A DNA stretch of 64,000 nt, taken from Pseudanabaena sp. UWO311 (GTDB taxonomy: Bacteria; Cyanobacteriota; Cyanobacteriia; Pseudanabaenales; Pseudanabaenaceae). The notes under the pieces were generated by a model. The model made no database searches. It was not told the origin of the DNA and saw nothing but the letters and a program-made list of their open reading frames with translations. Of the stretch, positions 8,091 through 15,642 are shown one piece after another. How positions within the stretch are numbered: position 1 is the first letter of the stretch; every line of letters begins with the position of its first letter. The stretch lies in assembly GCF_006937785.1 (NCBI RefSeq), contig NZ_SJEE01000016.1:49555-113554 (forward strand), in the 5' to 3' direction. Position numbers and translations under genes: made by a program.

Positions 8091-8458
8091 TCACGAGATC
8101 GGCTTTAGCTTTTCTGCTAAAAAATATCCAATCATGATCCCAAAAGAACTTGCGACCAAATCACCGATATCAAAGGTGCGATTGGGGGAAAGTGATTGGG
8201 CTAACTCTTCGATGACAGTGAATACAAAAAACAACAATGGAAATAAAGGCAATGCTTTAGACCAAAATTTTACTGTGCGCCATTTCCCAGCCATCTGCCC
8301 TAAAAAGTTGCTAGCCCATAGAGGAACACATGACCAGCTTTATCATTTTTAGTCAGATATTCTGGAAGGGCATGGTTATAGGCAAGCACAATGATTAATG
8401 TAAATACAAGCAGGTAAATTACAACCAGAATTTTCCAAACTAACTTGTTCGATTTCAT
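8091..8458 (-). pseudogene. VanZ-like membrane protein, broken by a -1 frameshift
   Basis: The ATG at 8458 opens MKSNKLVWKILVVIYLLVF, then DKAGHVFLYGLATF, where a stop appears near 8303. The other frame continues immediately as LGQMAGKWRTVKFWSK and ends with EELAQSLSPNRTFDIGDLVA, the conserved VanZ C-terminal signature. Adding one T to the T5 run (A5 on the + strand, about 8302-8306) rejoins both halves into about 122 residues. Either a true pseudogene or a sequencing/assembly error in a homopolymer. Confidence 0.75.
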
Positions 8459-8483
8459 GGGAAAGATTTTAACTCAAAGTAAT

Positions 8484-9572
8484 TTAGATTGAGGAAGGCA
8501 CATCTATCCATTTTTTCTGCTGGTGAGACTCTTGGGTTAAATCCATAAGCAACTGTGACCATGCACCTTCATAAAGGCTTGGTGTCATCGGCTGTCCTGA
8601 TTGAATTGACTTGACCCAGCGATCGCATATGGCTAACACAGGCGCAAGACGACCATCTGTATAGGTTTTCGGGAGGTCATATTCAGATGAAATCGGTACG
8701 ACTTCCATTTCCGTGCGATCGATTTTGCCTTGGCGCAAACTGAAGCCATGCACATAATCCGATTGATTAGAACTACCCAATACAAGGGTTCCATTCTCTC
8801 CGTAAACCGTCAGCCAATGCCCACGACCGCGATAGGTGACAGTACTCAGAGAAATATTACAGGGAGTTCCATCAGTGAGTTCTAGGAGAATGTTACAGGT
8901 GTCATCGGCATCGACGGGACGCAGAACACCATTTGCATCAGGACGTTCAGAAATGCCTGTGCTGAGTTGACCTGAGAGACTCTTGATATCCCCAAATAAC
9001 CAGCGCACATAATCAAAGGCATGGGAACCGATCGCACCTAATGCACCCCCACCAAAAGCTTTTTGGCTATACCAATTCCAAACCCGCTTTGGATCGGCGC
9101 GACCTTGTACTAACCAATCAATTTGAATCAGTCTTTTTTTACCCACATGATTCTGATCTAGTAGATGTTTAAAGTAGCGCCATTGCGGGACGCAACGAAA
9201 TTCAAAGTCAGTAGCGGTGACGACTTGACGCTTTTGGGCAAGTTGATACAGTGCGATCGCTTGTTGAGCATTCAATGTCACAGGCTTTTCCAGCAAAATA
9301 TGTTTGCCAGCTTCGATCGCGGCTTTTGCCTCTTCATAATGAAAACTTGGTGGCGTGGAGATCGTCACCGCTTGGACTGCGGGAAGTGCGAGTAAATCCT
9401 CAAGGCGATCGCAAGCGTGAGGAATACCAAATTTATCAGCAATTTGCTGCGCTTTCGTGCGATCGCGATGGTACACCGCCACAACTTCTGTATCAGGATG
9501 AATTTGTAGAGCAGGAATATGGATAATCTGACCAAAGCCCGTTCCGATAATACCAACACCAATTTTTGACAT
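8484..9572 (-). CDS. Gfo/Idh/MocA family oxidoreductase
   Basis: 362 residues. The N-terminal Rossmann fold shows VGIIGTGFGQ, and the EKPVT motif with the conserved Lys (LLEKPVTLN) lies near residue 97. The C-terminal part contains GGGALGAIGSHAFDYVRWL, typical of the family's GFO_IDH_MocA_C domain. These enzymes use NAD(P) to oxidise or reduce sugars, inositol or related substrates; biliverdin reductase is a distant relative. The specific substrate cannot be told. Located downstream of the cobalamin adenosyltransferase, with a hairpin between them. Confidence 0.9.
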   Translation of the reverse strand: MSKIGVGIIGTGFGQIIHIPALQIHPDTEVVAVYHRDRTKAQQIADKFGIPHACDRLEDLLALPAVQAVTISTPPSFHYEEAKAAIEAGKHILLEKPVTLNAQQAIALYQLAQKRQVVTATDFEFRCVPQWRYFKHLLDQNHVGKKRLIQIDWLVQGRADPKRVWNWYSQKAFGGGALGAIGSHAFDYVRWLFGDIKSLSGQLSTGISERPDANGVLRPVDADDTCNILLELTDGTPCNISLSTVTYRGRGHWLTVYGENGTLVLGSSNQSDYVHGFSLRQGKIDRTEMEVVPISSEYDLPKTYTDGRLAPVLAICDRWVKSIQSGQPMTPSLYEGAWSQLLMDLTQESHQQKKWIDVPSSI

Positions 9573-9608
9573 ATTTTTTATTGCTTGAATGACTTGAAAT
9601 TTTTTCTA

Positions 9609-9640
9609 GCGTAGGGGCAATTCATGAATTACCCCTACGC
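9609..9640. terminator. Hairpin between cobO and the oxidoreductase
   Basis: GCGTAGGGG and complement enclose a palindromic AATTCATGAATT. It follows the 3' end of the minus-strand cobO gene. Confidence 0.6.
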
Positions 9641-9650
9641 TACGCTCTTT

Positions 9651-10259
9651 CTAAAACTCGATTCCAGCTTGGGCTTTGACACCTTGCTCCCTAAAGGGAT
9701 GTTTTACAAGTTCCATTCTTGTTACCAAGTCAGCAACTTCGATCAGTTCCGCAGGAGCGCCACGACCAGTCAGAATCACATGAGAATCAACAGGCTTCTC
9801 TTTTAGCCCTGCAATCACAGTCTCAACATCGAGATAGCCTAATTTGAGAGCAATATTTACCTCATCAAGTAGAACAAGCTTGTATTCAGGATTTTTGATA
9901 TAGCTAAGTCCCATTTCCCATGCTTCTTTGGTTTTGGCAATATCGCGATCGCGATCTTGGGTTTCCCATGTAAAGCCTTCGCCCAAAGCCTGAAAAACCA
10001 GTTGATCGTGCCACATTTCAAATACTTTCTTTTCCGCAGGTTCCCATGCGCCTTTGATGAACTGAATGATCGCGACTTTATATCCATGCCCTAGCGATCG
10101 CAATACCATCCCCAACGCGGCGGTAGTTTTGCCCTTGCCGTCACCAGTATTAATGATGATCAGCCCTTTTTCGAGGTTACGCTCTGCGACTCGCTGATGT
10201 TGCACCTCTTGGCGGCGCTGCATTTTAGTGCGATGTTGTTCGGCAGTAAGTTCAGACAT
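9651..10259 (-). CDS. cobO: Cob(I)yrinic acid a,c-diamide adenosyltransferase
   Basis: 202 residues, family length. The P-loop is GDGKGKTTAALGM near residue 38; LLDEVNIALKLGYLD is the Walker B region; HVILTGRGAP and the C-terminal KHPFREQGVKAQAGIEF are diagnostic of the BtuR/CobO/CobA type. It transfers the adenosyl group of ATP to reduced corrinoids in adenosylcobalamin synthesis and salvage. No other cobalamin genes are adjacent. Confidence 0.95.
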   Translation of the reverse strand: MSELTAEQHRTKMQRRQEVQHQRVAERNLEKGLIIINTGDGKGKTTAALGMVLRSLGHGYKVAIIQFIKGAWEPAEKKVFEMWHDQLVFQALGEGFTWETQDRDRDIAKTKEAWEMGLSYIKNPEYKLVLLDEVNIALKLGYLDVETVIAGLKEKPVDSHVILTGRGAPAELIEVADLVTRMELVKHPFREQGVKAQAGIEF

Positions 10260-10336
10260 GGAGATTTCCTGATGAATAGCAATAAAGCGATGCTTTGTTA
10301 GGTTATTTTAAACCGTCATAATGCTTAGAAAAAATT

Positions 10337-10393
10337 AAACCCAAAAAATTTAGAGCAGGTCGCTTCACGACCTCCTCTAAATTTTTTGGGTTT
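10337..10393. terminator. Palindrome of the AAACCCAA family
   Basis: Arms AAACCCAAAAAATTTAGAG and complement with an inner AGGTCG/CGACCT stem. It lies between divergent cobO and the antiporter gene, immediately upstream of the latter. Confidence 0.65.
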
Positions 10394-10413
10394 TGTTGGT
10401 ATATTTAGCCTTG

Positions 10414-11514
10414 ATGCTACAACGGCTGCATATGTTTAAGAAAATCTTCTCCTTTGGTTTGCTTGTATTTGTCCCGATATCGGTCATCGGTCACTTGCAA
10501 GGATGGAATTCTACGCTGATATTTGTGACTTCAGCGATCGCAATCTTGCCCTTAGCAGGATGGTTAAGTACTGCAACCGAAGAAATCTCGGTGGTGTTGG
10601 GGCCTTCTTGGGGCGGTTTGTTAAATGCGACTTTTGGTAATGCGACGGAGCTAATCATTGCGATCGTGGCACTGAATGCAGGATTTACCAGTGTTGTAAA
10701 AGCTAGCATCACTGGCTCCATCATTGGCAACCTGTTGCTGGTGATGGGTATGTCTATGCTTTTAGGCGGACTGCGCTATAAAGAGCAGGAATTTCAGCCA
10801 ACTATGGCGCGATTAAATGCTTCAGTTATGAATTTAGCAGTAGTGGCAATTTTGTTGCCGACAGCCGCAAATTTTACGACTACGGGAATTAGTGAAGATG
10901 TCTTGCAAAAGCTATCGATCGCTGTAGCGATCGTGCTGATTATTGTCTATTGTCTAACCCTTCTATTTTCGATGAAAACCCATGCCTATCTCTATGATGT
11001 GGGCAAATCTGAAGCAGATGATGCCGAGGAGAAAGAAGGGCATCCTCAGGAAATCAATCTTAAGTTATGGATTTCGGTTCTGCTTGGCGTGACCTTGTTA
11101 GTTGCCTTAGAATCTGAGCTTTTAGTCGGAACTTTAGAAGAGGCAACAGCCCAACTCGGCTTAACAGAACTATTCACTGGGGTAATTCTATTGCCGATCA
11201 TTGGTAATGCTGCGGAGCATACAACGGCGATTACCGTGGCGATGAAGAACAAAATGGAACTCTCGGTCTCGGTTGCCGTAGGTTCAAGTATGCAAATAGC
11301 GCTATTTGTTGCACCTGTTTTAGTCATTATTGGTTGGTTTATGGGGCAACCAATGGATTTAAACTTCAATCCTTTTGAGCTAGTTGCGGTGGCTGTAGCG
11401 GTGCTGATCGCGAATTCGATTAGTTCTGATGGGCGATCGAATTGGCTAGAAGGATCTTTGCTGGTAGCGACATACGCAATTCTAGGCTTCGCATTTTATT
11501 TTCAACCAGTCTAA
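10414..11514 (+). CDS. cax: Ca2+/H+ antiporter (CaCA family, Cax type)
   Basis: About 366 residues from the ATG at 10414; an ATG at 10432 (MFKKIF) is also possible. Around ten membrane helices. The two inverted alpha-repeats are marked by GNATELIIA (first half) and GNAAEHTTA (second half), the cation-binding signatures of the CaCA superfamily. An acidic loop (EADDAEEKEGH) separates the halves. The protein exports Ca2+ in exchange for protons across the plasma membrane. A compact hairpin terminates the gene. Confidence 0.93.
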   Translation: MLQRLHMFKKIFSFGLLVFVPISVIGHLQGWNSTLIFVTSAIAILPLAGWLSTATEEISVVLGPSWGGLLNATFGNATELIIAIVALNAGFTSVVKASITGSIIGNLLLVMGMSMLLGGLRYKEQEFQPTMARLNASVMNLAVVAILLPTAANFTTTGISEDVLQKLSIAVAIVLIIVYCLTLLFSMKTHAYLYDVGKSEADDAEEKEGHPQEINLKLWISVLLGVTLLVALESELLVGTLEEATAQLGLTELFTGVILLPIIGNAAEHTTAITVAMKNKMELSVSVAVGSSMQIALFVAPVLVIIGWFMGQPMDLNFNPFELVAVAVAVLIANSISSDGRSNWLEGSLLVATYAILGFAFYFQPV

Positions 11515-11516
11515 GT

Positions 11517-11541
11517 AAAAGCGGCGCAATGTGCCGCTTTT
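11517..11541. terminator. Compact terminator between cax and the HNH gene
   Basis: AAAAGCGGC and complement GCCGCTTTT around a short loop, beginning 2 nt after the cax stop. The symmetric A/T flanks suit two converging genes. Confidence 0.7.
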
Positions 11542-11542
11542 G

Positions 11543-11794
11543 CTAATCGCTATACAATCTCCGAAAGCGTGGATCGAGTTTGGCGCTTTTCTCTCGATTA
11601 CATTTAGCACAAAGCGTTTGTAAGTTACTCATATCATTAGTGCCGCCTTGTGCTAATGGGATAATGTGATCAACTTGTAAGTTTTTAGCAGTAATATCGA
11701 CTTTCTAACAGCTTTGACAATGATAATTGTCACGCTCAAAAACATATTTTCTAACTTCAGATGGAAGATTAATGCGCGGTGTTTTATCGGTCAT
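11543..11794 (-). pseudogene. HNH endonuclease with an in-frame amber stop
   Basis: Reading from the ATG at 11794 gives MTDKTPRINLPSEVRKYVF and ERDNYHCQSC, then TAG (11707-11705), then KVDITAKNLQVDHIIPLAQG, GGTNDMSNLQTLCAKCNREK and a final stop at 11543. The C-x2-C...HIIP...N...H/C-x2-C layout is that of an HNH nuclease. All 84 codons are otherwise open, so one point mutation (CAG or similar to TAG) inactivated it. Its ATG overlaps the ribD TGA as ATGA, implying former translational coupling. Confidence 0.85.
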
Positions 11795-12906
11795 TGCAGA
11801 TAGCCAGTAATTAAGAAGTCTGTGCCAATTTGTTGAAACTGCGATCGCGATAATTCCATAGCATCAGTCATCAGCATTAAACCAAGATCATCAATAGGGC
11901 TAGGAGCCGTAAATCCGCCAATTAACTTAGGCGCAATAAAAGCATAAATTTTTTGCACCATACTAGCCTTAATTGCGGCTGCCCCTAAGCGCCCTCCACA
12001 TTCCCATAAAGCTGTATTGCAGCCACGCTTACCCAACTCTCTCATCACAGCTTCAGGAGAGATGTCATCGAGTTCGAGAACCTCAACTTTGCGATCGCGT
12101 AGCTTTTGCTTTAATTGAAAATTGACATCAGGTAGAGTGATTACCAAAGTTTTTTCGGTGTCTGTAACTTTCCATAAATTCGCTTCATCAGGCAGATCAC
12201 AGCTTTGAGTTACTACTACTCGCAAAGGGGAATGCACACTCAAACCATGGGTATTTAAGTGGGGATTATCGAGCCTAACAGTATTGCCACCTGTAATAAT
12301 TGCATCACATCCCACTCTCAAGTCATGCACTAAATGCCGCGCTTCTGAACCAGTAATCCAATAGCTATGTCCAGAAGTCGTCGCAATTTTGCCATCAAGA
12401 GTCATCGCATATTTAAAAATGCCAAATGGTAAATTCGTCTTCATACGATAGAAGAATGCTTCATTTAGCTCTAAACATTGCTGTTCTAAAACGCCTGTAG
12501 TTACCTTCACTCCCGCCGCAATCAAGCGATCGCGACCAGTCCCAGATACTTGTGGATTAGCATCGATCGCACCAATGACAACCTCCCCAATTCCCGCCAT
12601 GATAATTGCTTCAGAACAGGGAGGCGTGCGCCCGTGATGATTACAAGGCTCTAGATTGACATATAGGGTTGCATCTCGCAGATCTTCGACTTTTTGTTGC
12701 GCTGATCGAATTGCAAATATCTCTGCATGAGGTTGACCTGCCTTAGGATGAAAGCCTTCACCCAAGACCTGTCCATCTTGTACGATTACGCTTCCCACCA
12801 TAGGATTTGGCGCAGTTTGCCCTCTTGCTTTTTTAGCCAAATCAATACTGCGTTGCATCCAGCGATCGTGCTGTGTTGATGCTTCTTTATCTACTTTTTC
12901 TAGCAT
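11791..12906 (-). CDS. ribD: Bifunctional riboflavin biosynthesis deaminase/reductase RibD
   Basis: 371 residues. The N-terminal deaminase domain has the zinc motif HAEIFAI and PCNHHGRTPPC (PC-x2-H-x-GRTPPC). The C-terminal reductase domain starts near FGIFKYAMTLDGKIATTSG. Both steps convert the diaminohydroxypyrimidine phosphate to the ribitylamino precursor of riboflavin. It lies downstream of leuA on the same strand with a hairpin between them, and overlaps the broken HNH gene by 4 nt. Confidence 0.95.
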   Translation of the reverse strand: MLEKVDKEASTQHDRWMQRSIDLAKKARGQTAPNPMVGSVIVQDGQVLGEGFHPKAGQPHAEIFAIRSAQQKVEDLRDATLYVNLEPCNHHGRTPPCSEAIIMAGIGEVVIGAIDANPQVSGTGRDRLIAAGVKVTTGVLEQQCLELNEAFFYRMKTNLPFGIFKYAMTLDGKIATTSGHSYWITGSEARHLVHDLRVGCDAIITGGNTVRLDNPHLNTHGLSVHSPLRVVVTQSCDLPDEANLWKVTDTEKTLVITLPDVNFQLKQKLRDRKVEVLELDDISPEAVMRELGKRGCNTALWECGGRLGAAAIKASMVQKIYAFIAPKLIGGFTAPSPIDDLGLMLMTDAMELSRSQFQQIGTDFLITGYLQ

Positions 12907-12947
12907 TTAGGATAGGATTTACGGCGCTTTGAGTTGACATTAAAAAC

Positions 12948-12996
12948 AAAGAAATTTTTGAAAGTGAGGCAAAGCGTCACTTTCAAAAATTTCTTT
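12948..12996. terminator. Terminator hairpin after leuA
   Basis: 20-nt perfect arms (AAAGAAATTTTTGAAAGTGA and complement) with a GGCAAAGCG loop between leuA and ribD. Confidence 0.7.
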
Positions 12997-13020
12997 TTAC
13001 AAATTGTTATGGAATTAGCT

Positions 13021-14670
13021 TTACAAAGCTGCTTCTTTTTTAAGCTTGTCGCGATCGCTTATCTTCGTGGTCGGAGACTGAAGAGCAAAGTAGAGCTTAT
13101 TCAAAGCACTGAGATAGGCTCGCGCCGAAGCAACAATAATGTCGGTGTTTGCAGAATGTCCAGAAAGAGTCCCGACATCAGGATGCTTAAGGCGAATCGT
13201 GACTTCGCCGAGGGCATCAATACCTGCGGTAACCGATTGCACTGAGTACTCGATCAATTGATTCGGTACATTCACAATGCGATTAATCGCTTTGTAAATT
13301 GCATCAACTGGCCCAGTCCCCACCGAAGCATCAGTAATTTCTGCACCATCGGGCATGACGATCGTGACTGTCGCTGTAGGAATGGCGCGATCGCCGCAGC
13401 TTACTTGGACATGATCGAGCTTGAAAGCTTCGGGTGCATGACGAATTTCGTCGTTAACGATCGCCTCTAGGTCGCGATCGCTAATCTCCCGTTTTTTATC
13501 AGCAAGTTCCTTAAACCGCACAAAGGCAGCATTAAGTTCTTGTTCTGAAAGTTCAAAGCCAAGCTCTCTGAGGCGAGAACTCAAGGCATTGCGTCCTGAG
13601 AGCTTACCAAGCACGATCAAATTGTCGGTTAAGCCGATGGATTGCGCATCCATGATTTCGTAGGTGAGGCGATTTTTCAATACGCCGTCTTGATGGATAC
13701 CTGACTCATGGGCAAAGGCATTTGCGCCGACGATCGCTTTATTGGGCTGTACCAACATGCCCGTAAGATTGGACACAAGGCGAGAAGTTTTGTAAATCTG
13801 CTTTGTGTCAATATTGCAGAGTGGCACAGTTGATTCCGCAGGACGACCGAGGAAACTATTGAAATAGGCGCGGCGCACATGCAGAGCCATCACCAATTCT
13901 TCGAGGGCGGCATTGCCTGCGCGTTCACCGATGCCGTTAATCGTGCATTCCATTTGACGCGCCCCATTTTTGGCAGCTTCAAGGAAATTCGCCACAGCCA
14001 AGCCAAGATCATTGTGACCATGCACCGAGATAATGGCGCGATCAATATTTGGCACATTCTCTTTGATCCCTTTGATCAAAGCGCCAAACTCTGAGGGAGT
14101 CAAATAGCCGACAGTATCGGGAATATTGACAGTGTTTGCACCCGCTGCGATCGCAGCCTCTAATACTTGGTAGAGAAACTCAGGATCAGAGCGCCCTGCG
14201 TCCTCAGGTGAAAACTCAACATCGGCAACTTTTGATTTGGCAAAGGCAACCATCTCTGGCACGATTGCCAAAACTTCAGCGCGAGTTTTCCGAAGCTTAT
14301 ATTCCAAGTGAATGTCAGAAGTGGCAAGAAAAGTATGAATTCGCCCCTTAGCCGCAGGCTTGACTGCTTCGGCAGCAGCTTCAATATCGCCTCTAGTAGC
14401 CCTTGCTAAACCACAGATAGTGGGGCCAGTTTCCGTACCAACTAGCTTGGCAATTTCTTGGACAGCATGGAAATCTCCTTTGCTGGCAAAGGGGAAACCT
14501 GCCTCAATGATGTCTACACCAAGTCGAGCCAGTTGCTGGGCGATTAGCAGTTTTTGCTCCACGTTCAGAGTTGCGCCTGGGGACTGTTCGCCATCGCGCA
14601 GAGTGGTATCAAAAAAGATAATGCGATCCTGAGCAACGTTAGACTCTTGGGGTGTTACTGATGTAGACAT
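13021..14670 (-). CDS. leuA: 2-isopropylmalate synthase
   Basis: 549 residues. The N-terminal TIM barrel carries the signature [17 protein letters not shown], and [12 protein letters not shown] is the metal-binding His pair. The C-terminal LeuA allosteric domain is complete ([19 protein letters not shown]...). The enzyme condenses acetyl-CoA with 2-oxoisovalerate, the committed step to leucine, and is feedback-inhibited by leucine through the C-terminal domain. Monocistronic; 533 bp of upstream non-coding DNA precede it. Confidence 0.96.
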   Translation of the reverse strand: MSTSVTPQESNVAQDRIIFFDTTLRDGEQSPGATLNVEQKLLIAQQLARLGVDIIEAGFPFASKGDFHAVQEIAKLVGTETGPTICGLARATRGDIEAAAEAVKPAAKGRIHTFLATSDIHLEYKLRKTRAEVLAIVPEMVAFAKSKVADVEFSPEDAGRSDPEFLYQVLEAAIAAGANTVNIPDTVGYLTPSEFGALIKGIKENVPNIDRAIISVHGHNDLGLAVANFLEAAKNGARQMECTINGIGERAGNAALEELVMALHVRRAYFNSFLGRPAESTVPLCNIDTKQIYKTSRLVSNLTGMLVQPNKAIVGANAFAHESGIHQDGVLKNRLTYEIMDAQSIGLTDNLIVLGKLSGRNALSSRLRELGFELSEQELNAAFVRFKELADKKREISDRDLEAIVNDEIRHAPEAFKLDHVQVSCGDRAIPTATVTIVMPDGAEITDASVGTGPVDAIYKAINRIVNVPNQLIEYSVQSVTAGIDALGEVTIRLKHPDVGTLSGHSANTDIIVASARAYLSALNKLYFALQSPTTKISDRDKLKKEAAL

Positions 14671-14854
14671 AATGCGTTATTTCATGAATATATATTGTGA
14701 AAGCGTAACGACGAAATTAGGCATAACTCTCTGGCAACTAGTTTGTTAAACTACTGCGATCTCCTCAAAATTATGCTAATGCAATCTTAGCCTTTTTCTT
14801 TGAAAATGGTAAGTCAAGCTTATATAGCCTTAGCCACTTTTATCAAGACAAATC

Positions 14855-14909
14855 AAAACCCAAATAGTGAGAGGTGGCGCTTCGCACCGCCTCTCACTAT
14901 TTGGGTTTT
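14855..14909. terminator. Palindrome of the AAAACCCAA family
   Basis: AAAACCCAAATAGTGAGAGG and complement with a GGCGCTTCGC centre. 55 nt long, the same length as the copy at 886-940. Confidence 0.65.
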
Positions 14910-14958
14910 ATGTCCTAACAAGAATCGCAACAGCTAAGCCTTAGCATAAAAGTCAGAA

Positions 14959-15021
14959 AAACCAAAAGTCCAAAGCTAAAGACAATACTAAGTATTGCCT
15001 TTAGCTTTGGACTTTTGGTTT
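14959..15021. terminator. 30-bp-arm hairpin
   Basis: Arms AAACCAAAAGTCCAAAGC... (14959-14988) and complement (14992-15021) pair with a single A/C mismatch around a 3-nt loop. No adjacent gene end explains it. Confidence 0.6.
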
Positions 15022-15203
15022 GCTAAATGGATATTTAATATACTCCGCAATAATTACAAGACAATAAATCACGTCACGATTTCCTATCAATTTTAATTAT
15101 TGTTTCAACTTCTAAGGGTATTCATCATTTTTTGTTAAATTTGATACAGTAAAAATAAATTAATTATGTAACCGGCAAGACGAAGGCGGAGTCGTAAATA
15201 AGT

Positions 15204-15407
15204 ATGTTTGGCAAAATCAGAGAAGCGCGTTTTCATGAAGGTCGTCAAGATCGTGATAAGGGCATACTACCTCGCAAGAAAAATTCTGATTATCTTGAGG
15301 GATATCTAAAGGATAGACCTGGTGGTTTAGATACAGTTATGCAATATTTCCCAACAGTGGAGGATTATATGCGATGGAAGTTAAATCACACAAAATCATC
15401 GTTCTAG
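15204..15407 (+). CDS. Hypothetical 67-aa charged protein
   Basis: 67 residues, many charged (FHEGRQDRDKGILPRKKN), no membrane segment or known motif. The ATG at 15204 is preceded by GGCGGAGTCGTAAATAAGT, which contains a possible GGAG ribosome-binding site 14-15 nt upstream. I do not recognise the family. It is followed by a hairpin at 15439-15479. It may be a genuine small cyanobacterial protein. Confidence 0.5.
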   Translation: MFGKIREARFHEGRQDRDKGILPRKKNSDYLEGYLKDRPGGLDTVMQYFPTVEDYMRWKLNHTKSSF

Positions 15408-15438
15408 TGCTTTTTTATGACACAAATTTTCGCCAGTC

Positions 15439-15479
15439 AGCACCAAGAAGATAGTCGGGCAGCTTATCTTCTTGGTGCT
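15439..15479. terminator. Hairpin downstream of the 67-aa ORF
   Basis: 15-nt perfect arms AGCACCAAGAAGATA and complement with an 11-nt loop. A second weaker palindrome (TTAAAGCATT...ATGCTTTAA) at about 15570-15598 precedes the next gene. Confidence 0.55.
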
Positions 15480-15642
15480 TATCAAGGGTCATATTACCCT
15501 AGTTAAAAGAGAACGTTCTAAACTAGCAGAACTTGCTGTAGCTTTACTTTAGTCATAAAGCAATAATTTTTTTAAAGCATTGCTTTATGATGCTTTAAAA
15601 AAATTAAATATGCTAGGCTATGGCAACTGTTTGAGAGTTTCG

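Larger units (their letters stand above)
14671..15203. other. 533-bp intergenic region with two long hairpins
   Basis: Between divergent leuA and the 67-aa ORF. It contains the palindromes listed at 14855-14909 and 14959-15021. I see no ORF, tRNA or clear leader peptide. The leuA promoter should lie at its left end. Confidence 0.6.

Noticed and set aside
8032..8352. 106-codon plus-strand frame
   Set aside because: It is antisense to the VanZ-like gene, whose C-terminal signature on the minus strand is clear.
15417..15506. 29-residue ORF (MTQIFASQHQEDSRAAYLLG...)
   Set aside because: It coincides with a 15-bp-arm hairpin and is too short to support as a gene, though it has a normal ATG.
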